Shown piece by piece: positions 23,496 to 33,192 of a stretch of 64,000 nucleotides of DNA. Source of the DNA: a virus. The first letter of the stretch is position 1; every line of letters starts with the position of its first letter. Below the pieces are notes generated by a model. That model had not been told where the DNA came from. It ran no database searches and worked only from the letters and a program-made list of their open reading frames with translations. The stretch is taken from IMG/VR virus record IMGVR_UViG_3300032401_000002, positions 1 to 64,000 of that record, one strand, 5' to 3'. The translations under genes and the position numbers were made by a program.

Positions 23496-25830
23496 TCACG
23501 TCACGACGTACCTTAGGCGGCACGCGGTCGATTACCTTCTTCTCGGTTGAACTTAGCTTCAGATCCATCTCAACATCCTCCGTCTCGAACACGCGAGTCT
23601 CTCGATGCTCGCGGGCTGTCTTTCGCATCTTCTTGCGGAACTCGATCTCATTGACCTCAACCTGTAGGGCTGCGATGTGCTGATCGATCTCTGCATCCGA
23701 TACGCTGTCCATTTCGTTAGCAAACTCCTCGAACTCTTCTGAGGCAACTCCCGCTGACTTGAGCAGCAACTTAGCTGCGGTTGGCATGCCAGGTCGGCGT
23801 TCATTGCTCACTTGTGGAATTGTACCTGCTGGCCCACCAGGCAGTGGTGCTGTCGGGGGCGGGCCACCACCAGGAACGGTACCACCCATGCCACCAGGGC
23901 CGAGATCCGGGGGTGCGGGAGGCATGATCGTACCGCCGCCACCGCCACCCGGAGGAGGAGCGCCAACGTCAACAGAGCCACCGCCGCCCATGCCACCCAT
24001 CGGGTCACCACCAGGAGCACCACCAGGAGGAGTGGGCGATCCGCCACCCTCGATCTCTGCCTGAAGGTCGGGCGGGATGGACAAGCCCTGCGAGCGAAGG
24101 ATCTTGTAGGTCTGGAGCTTGGCCATCTGCTGAGCAACCGTCTTCTGGATCATCTCTTCCTGCATCTCGTCCAGTGAGTCCTTGAACTCGAACGAAACGC
24201 CCACCATGAGGCGCTCGTCCGAGATCGGTACACCCATTGCACGGAGTGACTGTAGGAACTGGCGCTCTGTGGCTTCGTCGCGCACGTCCAGTGATTCGAA
24301 CTCAAGCTCGGGAGTGAGCAGCTTGTGCTTCTCCACAATGTGGGGGTTGCCCTCTTCGTCCCACTCGACAACCTCTTCCATGATCGGCACGCGGGTCTGA
24401 CCACGCTTCTCGTAGTCGTAGTGTTCCTGAGCCTCAGCGACAACCTCCATGCGCTCGCCAGCGTGCTTCTTCATGTACTTCTGGAAGGTCGAGAGGATCT
24501 GGTTCATGAACTCGGCGTTCAAGGCAGATGTCGCGTAGGGTGCGCCATCCGATCCCGATCCGAGGATGTTCTGGAGTCCGAAGATCTGCATCAGCCATCG
24601 GTCGATGCGGTCGAAGTCGTTGCCTAGGTCAGGTACCTGCTCGCGCCCGAAGACATTCTCGATCTCCAGAGCGTAGTGGTAGACCATGAGGCGGAAGTCT
24701 GACGATAGTGCGAGATCCATGTCGTCGCGGAATGCCTCAAGCTGATCCGGCCCAGGAATCCACGGGCCTTCCGAGGCGCTACCTTCTCCGACGTTGTTGA
24801 TACCCAGCTTGGCCAGGATGAGAGGCGAGTACAAGCGCTCAGCGATAGCGTCCTGTGATGCCAACAGCTTCTCCTCGTGGAGGAGCGTGCGTAGACCACG
24901 AAGCATGATCGGAGTACCGTGATCGTCCCAGTCAGTGATCTTGAACGCTACCTGCTTGAGCAGAACGTTCGATACGGGGAACGGCTCGCCACGACGTAGG
25001 TACGGGATGAGGTCGGGGAAGTTCAGTTCAAGCTGCTTGTACATGTCGGGCGGCGACTTGGTGCTTGCCAGCCTCTTCATGTACTCGGGCGGAACGACCT
25101 TCATCTGAGACGTGCCCAGGAGCGGGAAGTTCTCAATGATGATGTCCTCAGGATTGAGAAGCTCTTCCCTCTCCCACACCCCCAGCGACTCGTTGAACGA
25201 TCCAAGCGGGAACGCCTCGCCGACCGTCCAATACTCGCGACCCAAGTTGACCAGGAAGTCTTCGTACTTCAGTTCGTTGAGGAAGAGATCCTCATAGAAC
25301 TCCGTGATCTTCTTGTCCTTCGAGTAGAAGTGCATCCCGACGAGAGGGAACCTCGTGAAGATGTCAATCAGGATCGGCACAAGGCGATGGGTAGCGTAGT
25401 ACAACCGCAGCCACTTATGCAGCTTGTGGCGGTGACCCTCGTCGGCCATGTTCCACGGCAGACCAGAGAGATCCCAATACTCAAGGGGATCATAGAAGCG
25501 CGGGATAGCGATAGCCACGTCCTGAGACGAGCCAAGCCTTCGCATCGAAGAGATGTTGCGCTGCTTGCCCATGGCACCCATCAGTGCCGCGTTGTTCTTC
25601 ATGATGGACTGAACTTCAGCGCTTTGCCCGCTCTGACGCGAGCCGTAGTTGGCTAGAGCGTCAAGACCCTTGACATCCTTCGTCAGACTTCCCCGCTCCG
25701 ATGCCATCTTCTGCATCTGGCGAGCCGACTCCAGAGCGCGATGAGGATTCTTCGGAAGGGTGATCCCCGCCGACCTCAGGTTCGCTAGCTCCTGCTGTAA
25801 TTCCTTGGTTGCTGTTCGTTTGGACGCCAC
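23482..25830 (-). CDS. Portal protein
   Basis: A 782-residue protein starting at GTG 25830 with AAGGA upstream. The middle third (YWDLSGLPWN ... HKLHKWLRLYYATHRLVPILIDIFTRFPLVGM) and following KYEDFLVNLGREYWTVGEAFPLGS blocks match large portal proteins of actinobacterial phages. A Gly/Pro/Met-rich low-complexity region lies at about residues 590-680. It forms the dodecameric DNA channel at the capsid vertex. Placed downstream of the terminase on the same strand, as expected. Its first 57 codons overlap the HNH ORF. Confidence 0.85.
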   Translation of the reverse strand: MASKRTATKELQQELANLRSAGITLPKNPHRALESARQMQKMASERGSLTKDVKGLDALANYGSRQSGQSAEVQSIMKNNAALMGAMGKQRNISSMRRLGSSQDVAIAIPRFYDPLEYWDLSGLPWNMADEGHRHKLHKWLRLYYATHRLVPILIDIFTRFPLVGMHFYSKDKKITEFYEDLFLNELKYEDFLVNLGREYWTVGEAFPLGSFNESLGVWEREELLNPEDIIIENFPLLGTSQMKVVPPEYMKRLASTKSPPDMYKQLELNFPDLIPYLRRGEPFPVSNVLLKQVAFKITDWDDHGTPIMLRGLRTLLHEEKLLASQDAIAERLYSPLILAKLGINNVGEGSASEGPWIPGPDQLEAFRDDMDLALSSDFRLMVYHYALEIENVFGREQVPDLGNDFDRIDRWLMQIFGLQNILGSGSDGAPYATSALNAEFMNQILSTFQKYMKKHAGERMEVVAEAQEHYDYEKRGQTRVPIMEEVVEWDEEGNPHIVEKHKLLTPELEFESLDVRDEATERQFLQSLRAMGVPISDERLMVGVSFEFKDSLDEMQEEMIQKTVAQQMAKLQTYKILRSQGLSIPPDLQAEIEGGGSPTPPGGAPGGDPMGGMGGGGSVDVGAPPPGGGGGGTIMPPAPPDLGPGGMGGTVPGGGPPPTAPLPGGPAGTIPQVSNERRPGMPTAAKLLLKSAGVASEEFEEFANEMDSVSDAEIDQHIAALQVEVNEIEFRKKMRKTAREHRETRVFETEDVEMDLKLSSTEKKVIDRVPPKVRRDVIERG

Positions 25831-26068
25831 GTTCTATCCTTAATCGGACGATCTCTTGAAGTTCTTCAGTCGGAATCCAACCTCGGTCAGCTTCAGCGTG
25901 GTGGTTGGGGCATAGCGCGATGACATTTCCGAGCTTGTACTTACCACCGTCGCGACCCGGCACAATTCGATGTCGCTGGAAGATCTTGGCGTAAGCACAT
26001 CTTGGAATCTCGCAGTAGTTGGGAGTAAGAGCGTCCCGTTTCCTACGAGACGGACTCTTCCCACCCAC
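25661..26068 (-). CDS. HNH endonuclease-like protein
   Basis: About 135 residues from GTG 26068. CEIPRC (Cys19, Cys24), FQRHRIVPGRDGGKYKLGNV and ALCPNHH (Cys53, His56, His57) form a clear HNH/zinc core in the first 65 residues. The rest overlaps the portal N-terminus by 170 nt. HNH proteins beside terminase/portal genes often assist packaging cleavage. Weak ribosome binding site, so the start is uncertain. Confidence 0.7.
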   Translation of the reverse strand: MGGKSPSRRKRDALTPNYCEIPRCAYAKIFQRHRIVPGRDGGKYKLGNVIALCPNHHAEADRGWIPTEELQEIVRLRIERGVQTNSNQGITAGASEPEVGGDHPSEESSSRSGVGSPDAEDGIGAGKSDEGCQGS

Positions 26069-26072
26069 GTCT

Positions 26073-26951
26073 CTAGGTTACGACCAGCCAGTTATCGAGT
26101 GCGCTACTCGTAACCGGATCGGCCTGGTTCTTCTGATCTCCGAACGTCTTGGTGCTCTGAGACTCATTGAACTCGGGCTGTGTCGCCTGGTCAGCGTCTA
26201 CGGTCTTCCGCAGAGGGCTGCTCGGATCGAAGTCAGCGGCGTCATACTTTGCCTTGTCGGTGACATCTTGATTCACCAGCTTGTTCCTCACCGAATCCAC
26301 GTCGATTGCCGAGAGACCACCAGCGGTGCCCTTGTCAATCGCAGGCTCGTTGGGGCCACCCAGGCCCGAAGCGTCCGCGCTAGGAAGGCTGACACTCTTC
26401 TGCTGATACGAGTCACCAGTTTCAACACCGGCTGCTGTCTTGGATGACTTGGTGCTGCATGAGCAACCATCATCTCCGCACTCGCACTTGCCAGCGCACT
26501 TGCCGCCGCACCCACAAGCACAAGCTACACGAGACTCGACAAACTTCTCGTCCTCGTCACCCGTGTCGTTGTCAGGATTGTCGTCATCGACATCAGGCAG
26601 TGGGCCAGTGTCCTTCTTGGAACCAGGGAGATTGCCCTTGTTCTCACAGAAGCCGCAACCGCAGTCGCTAGCATGTCCGCCGCCAAGGGCAACCGTGCTG
26701 GCTAGGAAGAGCCTGTCGGCGTCTTCGAAGCCGTACTCCTCGCACACTTCGGAAGCGATGGTGCGAAGGTTGGTCTCGATGAGACCGATGCGTGCTTCAA
26801 CCTCATCAGGCGTAGTCGCCTTAGCGATGAAGTTCGAGAAGCGAGTCTTAGCGCGAGCCTGAACTGCGATGACAGCACGAGAGCCAGCGATGCGCTCCTG
26901 CTCCTCTGCGTCCTCGGTGGCTAGCACCTGGAATAGATCGATGTTCGTCAT
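26073..26951 (-). CDS. Cys-rich structural-region protein
   Basis: 292 residues with AGGAG before ATG 26951. A helical N-terminal 90 residues are followed by CGCGFC (97-102), an acidic linker and a dense Cys cluster at 143-167 with eight Cys in CxC arrangements (key Cys 144, 146, 148, 152, 156, 158, 163, 165). The rest is low-complexity Asp/Ser. The cluster looks metallothionein-like. Location between terminase and portal suggests a virion or maturation role; inference. Confidence 0.72.
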   Translation of the reverse strand: MTNIDLFQVLATEDAEEQERIAGSRAVIAVQARAKTRFSNFIAKATTPDEVEARIGLIETNLRTIASEVCEEYGFEDADRLFLASTVALGGGHASDCGCGFCENKGNLPGSKKDTGPLPDVDDDNPDNDTGDEDEKFVESRVACACGCGGKCAGKCECGDDGCSCSTKSSKTAAGVETGDSYQQKSVSLPSADASGLGGPNEPAIDKGTAGGLSAIDVDSVRNKLVNQDVTDKAKYDAADFDPSSPLRKTVDADQATQPEFNESQSTKTFGDQKNQADPVTSSALDNWLVVT

Positions 26952-26958
26952 GATTCTC

Positions 26959-28512
26959 CTAGAGGAAGAGGGCCTCTGCCGGGCCTTCGTTGTCTGTGGT
27001 GTCTTCAGCGGTGAACTCTTCAGTGTGGACGAGACGATGCTCGTCTGCTACCGAAAGGAACTCGTTGATCTGTCCGCCACTCAAGCCAATCTGGGTAGCG
27101 TAGTGCGCTGCTGCGAAGCGGAAGTCGTCATCGTCAGCGGTCTTGGTGTACGGGGACTCGGTCACCCAGATCGTGGCAGCCTCAACGATGTTTCCGTTGT
27201 ACGGGAAGATCTGCGGCTCGGCCTGCTCCAGCTTGTTGAATGCATAGCTCGTGAGGCTAGCCAGGTACTTGGTGTCATCAGGGTTGCCCACTGACGCCAG
27301 TGCTGCCTTGAGTGCGATCTGCTCAACCTGAGCGTCCGAATCGAAGCCTTCGAGCTTGACTTGGTCGTGGAAGCCCACCTTGGAGATGTTCGCGCGAACT
27401 GCACGACGGACTAGCTCCAGATTGGCCAAACGTGCCTCAATCGAGGGACGTGTGGGCTGAACTTCGGGGATAGAGTCGATGAAAGTCTGAATCTCGGTCA
27501 CAGGATGCTGCGGAGATGCCCCTGTAAGGCTCTCAATGGCCTCAGGAGCCACGTCGAGGGTACCACCCTCATCAAGTGCCACCTTGACCGTAGTTTCGCC
27601 CCACAAGCCCTCCCAGCGGCTTAGCTCGACGCCCTCCATGCTGGTTCCAGCAATTCGGACGCGCTTTGCCATGACGGGAGGCTGCTGCGATAGCCCCTGC
27701 ATCTCGCCAGTAGCGCTCGGATCATCGGGCGGGGGTGTCTCAAAGGGATCTTGACCAAGCTGGTCAGTTACCGGAGGCTCATTCGGCTGCGCCTGTGCGC
27801 GCTGAAGGACTTCCTCGGGGTTGGGACAGCCATCATGCGCAAGCTGTGCCACAACCTGCTCGGGCGACTGGCCACGGTTCAGGCCGTCAATGGCCGTATT
27901 GACCCACGTCTGAAGAGCGACCTCCTGCTCGGGGCTGTTGTTAGCATTGTCAACGCTCGGCGGCATGTCCGGGTTGGGGCCGTCAACGACGGGGTTGTAC
28001 GGTTGCGTTGCGCCAACGCCTCCTGGCTGCTGAAGCTCGCCCAGGGATACAACGCGCCAGTTTGATTGAACAGCGGTAGTCATCTCACCCCTTACATGGA
28101 CGGACTCACTGGCTTTGTTGCCCCAATGCGCAGCGACCTGTTGCCCGGTCTCTTCTGGAATACTCAGATACTCCCGGCGCAAGTGATTCGCAGCCTGGTT
28201 GTACCTCTCAGGCGGAAGGACGGGGTCAGGCTGACCTGGTGCTCCCCTGTAGGGATTCGTGCCTACTTCAGCAATCCCGCGAGCTACGTGCAGAGCATCC
28301 CTGTCCATCTGATCACCACCACCCGTCTCGGCAGACCACTGCACGGGGACACCAGGACGAGTACCCTTCAAGATCTCGTCGTAGTGTTCATCATTGTGCG
28401 GGTCTAGCCCGTTGATCTGAATGTGGCCGGGCTGCATGTGATGCCTGATAGCTCCCAGCGACCCATTATGCAGGCCAGCACGGAAATTGATGGGTGCGGT
28501 CTCGGTGTACAT
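26959..28512 (-). CDS. Hypothetical 517-residue protein of the packaging/structural block
   Basis: Long Pro/Gln-rich segments in the middle (about 160-290) are flanked by more ordered N- and C-terminal domains. The C-terminus is acidic. No catalytic motif seen. Its place between terminase and portal on the same strand argues for a structural or capsid-assembly function. No obvious ribosome binding site before ATG 28512. Confidence 0.7.
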   Translation of the reverse strand: MYTETAPINFRAGLHNGSLGAIRHHMQPGHIQINGLDPHNDEHYDEILKGTRPGVPVQWSAETGGGDQMDRDALHVARGIAEVGTNPYRGAPGQPDPVLPPERYNQAANHLRREYLSIPEETGQQVAAHWGNKASESVHVRGEMTTAVQSNWRVVSLGELQQPGGVGATQPYNPVVDGPNPDMPPSVDNANNSPEQEVALQTWVNTAIDGLNRGQSPEQVVAQLAHDGCPNPEEVLQRAQAQPNEPPVTDQLGQDPFETPPPDDPSATGEMQGLSQQPPVMAKRVRIAGTSMEGVELSRWEGLWGETTVKVALDEGGTLDVAPEAIESLTGASPQHPVTEIQTFIDSIPEVQPTRPSIEARLANLELVRRAVRANISKVGFHDQVKLEGFDSDAQVEQIALKAALASVGNPDDTKYLASLTSYAFNKLEQAEPQIFPYNGNIVEAATIWVTESPYTKTADDDDFRFAAAHYATQIGLSGGQINEFLSVADEHRLVHTEEFTAEDTTDNEGPAEALFL

Positions 28513-28544
28513 CTATGCATTAGGAGGCAGAGAGTGGCTTGAAT

Positions 28545-30593
28545 CTAGCGACGGCCACGATCTCGAATGCCTCGGGTGATCGAAGGATTGTTAGATCCGC
28601 TCCTGCCATAGAACTCTCCGAAACGCCCGCCACCCTTTGAGGCTGAAGCGTTGGGGTCTGGGCCACCTGGCGCACGTCCACCGATCTGGTATCCACCCTC
28701 TGATCCGCCCATGAGCTTGGCCCGCCCGAAGTTCTTCTGCATGAGATCTCCGAGGTAAGATGACAGGAACTTGTAGGTGACTTCAGCAATGCAGTCCGCA
28801 ATGTCCTTGGTCTGGATGGGGCCGAGGGTCTGCTTGTCTACCCTCTTGGTCTGACCAGTCTGGATCTCCTGAAGGAACTTCAACTCCATCGATGCGTACT
28901 CGGAGTGATCAAAGTCATCGAAGTAGCAGTCAGGCGGGATGTGAACCAGGTCTAGGTAGAGCGCTGTCTTGAACGCTTCCCAGCGATTCCAGTTGACCGC
29001 CTGTGTTGCTGTGACCTCTGCGATACGAGTCTCATAGATGCCCATGCTACGAATGTCCTCACGTAGCTCCTGCATCAGACCGGCAGAGTTGTACTGGTCG
29101 AACGTGACCATGCCTGGCCGGTAGAGATCGATCTGATGCGCGAGATCCTTCCGCACCTGGATGTAGTTGATGACCCCACCTGGGAAGCTCGCGGGGTTCC
29201 ATCTCATCACGCGGTCGAAGACAACATGACGAGCCAGACCATCTGGCCAGAATCCAGTCTCGTCCGGGAACTCTTCGACATGAGCCATGGCGTAGCCGAA
29301 GCCTGCGGTCGTGCTCGAAGGGTCACAATGCGCTGCGTAGTCGTAGACGTATGATCCACCGTTGGTTGTCCCATGGAACTTGCCGTTAGGCAAGATACCA
29401 CTGAAGGCTTGATCCACCTTCTCTGGTCGCAGGTAAGCATCGAGAACCTCTGCCCAGTTGGCTCGATACTCGACCTTGTAGGTGTCGGGCTGAGCCTTCT
29501 CCTTCAACTGCTCCTGCTGGCGCTTGCCCAGGCTGATCTTATCAAGGCGGCTAGACTCGACATCCTTGTCAAGCTGATCCTTCCAGTTCGGAGAGACCAT
29601 AATCGCGTTGGTGTAGCGCTGCTCAGGATCGAGCCACCACTTGTCGTACAACGCCCACGACGGGAACTTGAAAGCGAAGCGCATGGGGAAGACTTCTGTA
29701 TCGTCTGTGCCCGCACTGATGGGCCGCAGCGCCTGCTCGACCAACTCGTAGAACATACCGATCTTGGTGTACGGTGACGAGTTGGCAAAGACGAGAGCGT
29801 GATAGCCGAACTGAGCCAGAGACGGCTCGGCAGCCGTATACACCTGGTGTGCGGACGAACGCGACTCGCCGGGCATCATGAATGCCATCTCGTCAAACAC
29901 GATGACGATGGAAGCAGAGCCTCGGAGGGTGTCAGCGTTCGCGGCCAACGGGATGACCCGGAGCTTGGCGAAGTCTCGGGCAACCTTGATCCCCTGCGCC
30001 TGCATGTTCGCGATGTTGTCGATATCAGTCTGACACCTGATCGTGATCATCTCCTCCTGTCGCTTGGAGATGTACGGCTCTAGAGCCTTGCAGCGCGTGA
30101 TGACGGAGTAGAAGTCGGCGAACTGTCGAGTCTTGGCCTGCTCGAATGCGGCAGCCATGCATGAGAACTCGATCTGCTTGTCTACGTCCATCCCGTAGAA
30201 CGCACCCGGATCTGGGATCTCCTGAACACGGAAGAGCTTGTAGCCACCAGCCAGAGCCGTGATGTATCCCTTAGATGATCGTCGCCCTCCCACGAGATCG
30301 ACCTGACCAAAGTGGTCGTACCCCTGCGCCCTACACCAGTCCCGACGCTCTCTGATGTCTTTGGACAAAGTGATCTCGCCATTGCGTCCGCCATTGATCA
30401 TCCAGGTCAGGAGATCCTCTTCCCAACCCTCCATCTCTTCGAGGAAGATCAGCTTGAGGAGAACTCGCTGAAGAGGGTAGAGAGGCTTGCCGCAGTAGTC
30501 ACTCGACTCGGCAAACTCCACAATGCCCGAAGCGCTACCCTTGAGGCCGCGCTTGAGTTCGCCACTTAGGTCGAAGCTACTTAGAGCGCCCAT
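28545..30593 (-). CDS. Terminase large subunit
   Basis: 682 residues from ATG 30593 with GGAGCG upstream; the longer frame reads out-of-context sequence of the upstream gene. Walker-A-like GGRRSSKG at about 98-106, Walker B VIVFDEMAFM near 228, the coupling motif ALVFANSSPYTK, and RNase-H-type nuclease residues in VTFDQYNSAG near 499. This is the ATP-driven DNA packaging motor and headful/cos nuclease. Confidence 0.9.
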   Translation of the reverse strand: MGALSSFDLSGELKRGLKGSASGIVEFAESSDYCGKPLYPLQRVLLKLIFLEEMEGWEEDLLTWMINGGRNGEITLSKDIRERRDWCRAQGYDHFGQVDLVGGRRSSKGYITALAGGYKLFRVQEIPDPGAFYGMDVDKQIEFSCMAAAFEQAKTRQFADFYSVITRCKALEPYISKRQEEMITIRCQTDIDNIANMQAQGIKVARDFAKLRVIPLAANADTLRGSASIVIVFDEMAFMMPGESRSSAHQVYTAAEPSLAQFGYHALVFANSSPYTKIGMFYELVEQALRPISAGTDDTEVFPMRFAFKFPSWALYDKWWLDPEQRYTNAIMVSPNWKDQLDKDVESSRLDKISLGKRQQEQLKEKAQPDTYKVEYRANWAEVLDAYLRPEKVDQAFSGILPNGKFHGTTNGGSYVYDYAAHCDPSSTTAGFGYAMAHVEEFPDETGFWPDGLARHVVFDRVMRWNPASFPGGVINYIQVRKDLAHQIDLYRPGMVTFDQYNSAGLMQELREDIRSMGIYETRIAEVTATQAVNWNRWEAFKTALYLDLVHIPPDCYFDDFDHSEYASMELKFLQEIQTGQTKRVDKQTLGPIQTKDIADCIAEVTYKFLSSYLGDLMQKNFGRAKLMGGSEGGYQIGGRAPGGPDPNASASKGGGRFGEFYGRSGSNNPSITRGIRDRGRR

Positions 30594-30822
30594 TGCGCTC
30601 CAGTAGTCGGTTGAATCCAGACATGATGTCGTCCATCTGCTTGTCAACATCCTGCTCAACGAATGCCTTCGGGCCGTCCATGAGAACGAGCTTGCTGGCA
30701 CAGTTAGGGCATTCCCAGACAGGGGCACCCGCTGCGGTAGTCATACCACAGTCATCGTTCACGCACTTGTAAGTGTAGGCCCCGAATGGGTGCCTACCCT
30801 CGGTTGGTTTCTTTCTCTCCAT
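30577..30822 (-). CDS. Small zinc-ribbon protein
   Basis: 81 residues from ATG 30822. CVNDDCG and WECPNCAS form a four-Cys ribbon, followed by an acidic helix. It overlaps the terminase start by 17 nt and the upstream gene by 29 nt. Function unknown. Confidence 0.66.
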   Translation of the reverse strand: MERKKPTEGRHPFGAYTYKCVNDDCGMTTAAGAPVWECPNCASKLVLMDGPKAFVEQDVDKQMDDIMSGFNRLLERNGRSK

Positions 30823-31162
30823 AGAATCTCTCGTTGCGGATGTTCGCTGCCAGCACTTCGTGACGCTTGCGCTCGTGGTCGAATCCATCCGTCTCGTGGT
30901 CTGCTCCTCGGGCACCAGGCGCTCGGCCCATGACCTCAATAGCAATCGGGAAAGACTCCATGGTGTTAGGGTCAACCATGAGTGCATTCTCCCAAACGAC
31001 ATTGACGATGAAGCCCGCCTGTAGGAACTCAGCGTGTGCCACAGTGGCCAACTCCTGAAGGTTCCTCTTGTTGTTGGGCTTGCGTGAGAAGCGATCCATC
31101 AGGCTCTTCCAGATGACGCTGACCTCTTTCACTTCCCAGTCGTACAAGTCTGCTGTATCCAT
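30794..31162 (-). CDS. Hypothetical 122-residue protein
   Basis: TAATG-type junction with the upstream gene. Charged alpha/beta sequence with a basic/acidic C-terminus (FDHERKRHEV). No family recognised. Lies in the packaging gene group. Confidence 0.65.
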   Translation of the reverse strand: MDTADLYDWEVKEVSVIWKSLMDRFSRKPNNKRNLQELATVAHAEFLQAGFIVNVVWENALMVDPNTMESFPIAIEVMGRAPGARGADHETDGFDHERKRHEVLAANIRNERFYGEKETNRG

Positions 31163-31812
31163 TACTCACTCTCCTCTTCCTCTTCTGCCTCGACATCCAC
31201 GGCTTCTTCGATCTGTGCCGGTTTGGGAGTGCCAAGTAGTATCTCGTATGTGTCGTACACAGTCACCCACTGATCTTCAGGGACAACCTCTTTGACCGCA
31301 GCCATGAAGGCACGGAACTGTCTCTCCAACTCTGCCACCTGAGCGCCAGCTTGCTCGGCATCCATCTTCTCCAGGATCTGGACGGCTTGGAGAAGATCCT
31401 TGACCTCTGAAGTGATCTGACCCGCCTGCATCTTCTCCAGGGCGTCGTTCACTACCTGCTCTACGGCCGCACGCTTCGTTCTAATGTTCTCCGACGCGAT
31501 GGCTATGTCAGCACCTTGCCTGCGCGCATTCTCCTCGTAGATAGCCCTTACAGCCTTGTCCCGAAGGGTCATGTGCTTGGCGGCGTGAAGGGAGATGTTG
31601 TTGGCAGTGAAGAACTCTTTCCCGTAGATGCCATTGAAGTGTCGCTTGACTGCTGCCTGTTGCCATCCCATTGCGATGGCGTGATCGATCTCTCTACGGT
31701 GAGGAGACTGACACACCTTGCAGCGCGCGGCCACGATCTCGAATCCAGACGCAGCGGCACCCGGTACTACGGGTACGTTAGCCTGCCTGCCTCCTTCGCT
31801 GAACTTAGCCAT
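31162..31812 (-). CDS. Candidate terminase small subunit
   Basis: 216 residues. CKVCQSPHRREIDHAIAMGW then a helix-turn-helix-like region (AAVKRHFNGIYGKEFFTANN) and a long helical, acidic C-terminus (EAVDVEAEEEEESE). Small terminase subunits combine a DNA-binding HTH with an oligomerising helical part, and this gene lies just upstream of the large subunit. Assignment is by context and shape, not by a family signature. Confidence 0.55.
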   Translation of the reverse strand: MAKFSEGGRQANVPVVPGAAASGFEIVAARCKVCQSPHRREIDHAIAMGWQQAAVKRHFNGIYGKEFFTANNISLHAAKHMTLRDKAVRAIYEENARRQGADIAIASENIRTKRAAVEQVVNDALEKMQAGQITSEVKDLLQAVQILEKMDAEQAGAQVAELERQFRAFMAAVKEVVPEDQWVTVYDTYEILLGTPKPAQIEEAVDVEAEEEEESE

Positions 31813-32058
31813 CTAGCAAATGTTCTCTGGCCGCTGCCGAGGCAACGGATCGCCTGTGTGATAATCGAAAGGAGATCCAGGTAGAGGATCACCCACGTAG
31901 TAAGGGGGCTGCCTGGGTGGCCACACTGGCTCTGCCACGTCTTTCACCGTGTCGAACGTGACTGAGTAAAGCGGAAACGCTAGAGACTCTAGAGCCTTGG
32001 CAATGCGCTCCAGGACACCCATCAGTTCTTTGTGCTCAGCGGAAGTAGGACGCGCCAT
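31813..32058 (-). CDS. Hypothetical 81-residue protein
   Basis: ATG 32058 with GGAGGAAGC upstream. A short helix (LMGVLERIAKALESLAF) then a Pro/Tyr-rich tail with two similar GDPLP units. No family recognised. Confidence 0.62.
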   Translation of the reverse strand: MARPTSAEHKELMGVLERIAKALESLAFPLYSVTFDTVKDVAEPVWPPRQPPYYVGDPLPGSPFDYHTGDPLPRQRPENIC

Positions 32059-32383
32059 GCTTCCTCCTCTGCTCCTCTGAGTTGATCTTACGACCTTCAG
32101 GATGAGCACGGTAGTACATGCCGCTCACCAGGCCCGGCTCAGGTACGCCGTTCTCGTTCAGGATCTCACGCTTCTGGCGCTGATACAAATGCTCGGCGAA
32201 CAAGATGGGGTTGTCTCCACCGATGCCTCGCTCCTTGCCGGTTTCCTCGACTACCGACCGCGCTTCGTCACGGAGGAACTGATCAGCGATCTGCTCCATC
32301 TCGCGGGCAGTGTAATCCTTGCCCTCTTCGTACTCGATCCGATCATGCTTGTTATACGAGGGACGCCTCTTCCAACCACCCAT
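32036..32383 (-). CDS. Hypothetical 115-residue protein
   Basis: ATG 32383 is 3 nt past the upstream stop; an in-frame ATG at 32410 lies inside the upstream gene. Charged helical middle (REMEQIADQFLRDEARSV). No family recognised. Confidence 0.62.
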   Translation of the reverse strand: MGGWKRRPSYNKHDRIEYEEGKDYTAREMEQIADQFLRDEARSVVEETGKERGIGGDNPILFAEHLYQRQKREILNENGVPEPGLVSGMYYRAHPEGRKINSEEQRRKHGASYFR

Positions 32384-32385
32384 AT

Positions 32386-32730
32386 CTAGTTCGCTTCCTC
32401 TTCTGGCCATAAGTCTTTGGCGACCTGAAGCATTGCCTGCTCGACGTATTGGCCGACCGACACGGTCGTGATGCCCATACGTTCGGCAACATCCTTCTGC
32501 TTCTGGTCTACAATTACGTTCCAGTAAACGGCCTCTTTCTTGCGTTTGCTGAGTTTCTTGAGACAGGACTGGAGGTCAAGGAAGTTGATTGTTAGCCCCT
32601 TGTGCTTGATCTCCCAGTCGCCGGTGCGTAGACCGCCCTCCATTGGCTGCTGCCTACACAATGCCTCAAACGTTGTGTAGTTGCGAATAACCTCCCGTAG
32701 GATGCGGTGCTTCTGTGTTGGTTCAATCAT
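32386..32730 (-). CDS. Sigma region 4-like HTH protein
   Basis: 114 residues. The C-terminal half (LSKRKKEAVYWNVIVDQK, then DVAERMGITTVSVGQYV) reads as a sigma-70 region 4 helix-turn-helix, but no region 2 precedes it. It resembles small phage late-transcription activators such as ArpU/RinA-type proteins. Likely regulates structural or packaging genes; inference. Confidence 0.68.
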   Translation of the reverse strand: MIEPTQKHRILREVIRNYTTFEALCRQQPMEGGLRTGDWEIKHKGLTINFLDLQSCLKKLSKRKKEAVYWNVIVDQKQKDVAERMGITTVSVGQYVEQAMLQVAKDLWPEEEAN

Positions 32731-32766
32731 TACCCCCTCTCTATCGACACGAAAGGGACGTAGACT

Positions 32767-33192
32767 TTAGTTCTTCTTGGTGCCGCGCTTGACAACGCGC
32801 TTCTTACGTCGCAACGGACGCTTGTTGGTGACCCGGCCTTTGCGACCGTAACGCTCCTCGCCAAGAGCCGCCGTGGTCGGCGGATTCCTCAAATAGGCTA
32901 GAGTCTTCTCAAGCCACTCGATGGTCATCCATGTTGGAATGCGACGATTACATCCAGCGCACAAGATGCCGCGCGTCAGCCCCGACCCGTGATCGTGGTC
33001 TGTGTGCAATGGCTTCGGCTGCCCCTTGTTCTTGCCGTACTTGGTGTTCTTCTCTTTGCAGTGAGCGCAAACCCCGCCCTGGAACGCCAGGATGACATCC
33101 CACTCATCCGCTGTGATATCGAACTGATCCCGGAGCCTCTTGTCGCGTGCTGCTCGGCGTGTCTCTTCAGGCGTACGCTTAGGTGCGGCCAA
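32767..33192 (-). CDS. Recombination endonuclease VII
   Basis: About 141 residues from TTG 33192. GVCAHC (Cys42, Cys45), HTDHDHGSGLTRG (63-75) and ILCAGCN (Cys78, Cys81) are the His-Me-finger and zinc ligands of the endonuclease VII family. These enzymes resolve branched DNA before packaging. The C-terminus is very basic. Start inferred; it overlaps the upstream nuclease gene by 14 nt. Confidence 0.84.
   Translation of the reverse strand: MAAPKRTPEETRRAARDKRLRDQFDITADEWDVILAFQGGVCAHCKEKNTKYGKNKGQPKPLHTDHDHGSGLTRGILCAGCNRRIPTWMTIEWLEKTLAYLRNPPTTAALGEERYGRKGRVTNKRPLRRKKRVVKRGTKKN

Noticed and set aside
30594-30728. Extended N-terminus of the large terminase
   Set aside because: The extra 45 codons overlap the upstream zinc-ribbon gene and read as out-of-frame Ser/Arg-rich sequence; ATG 30593 has a proper ribosome binding site.
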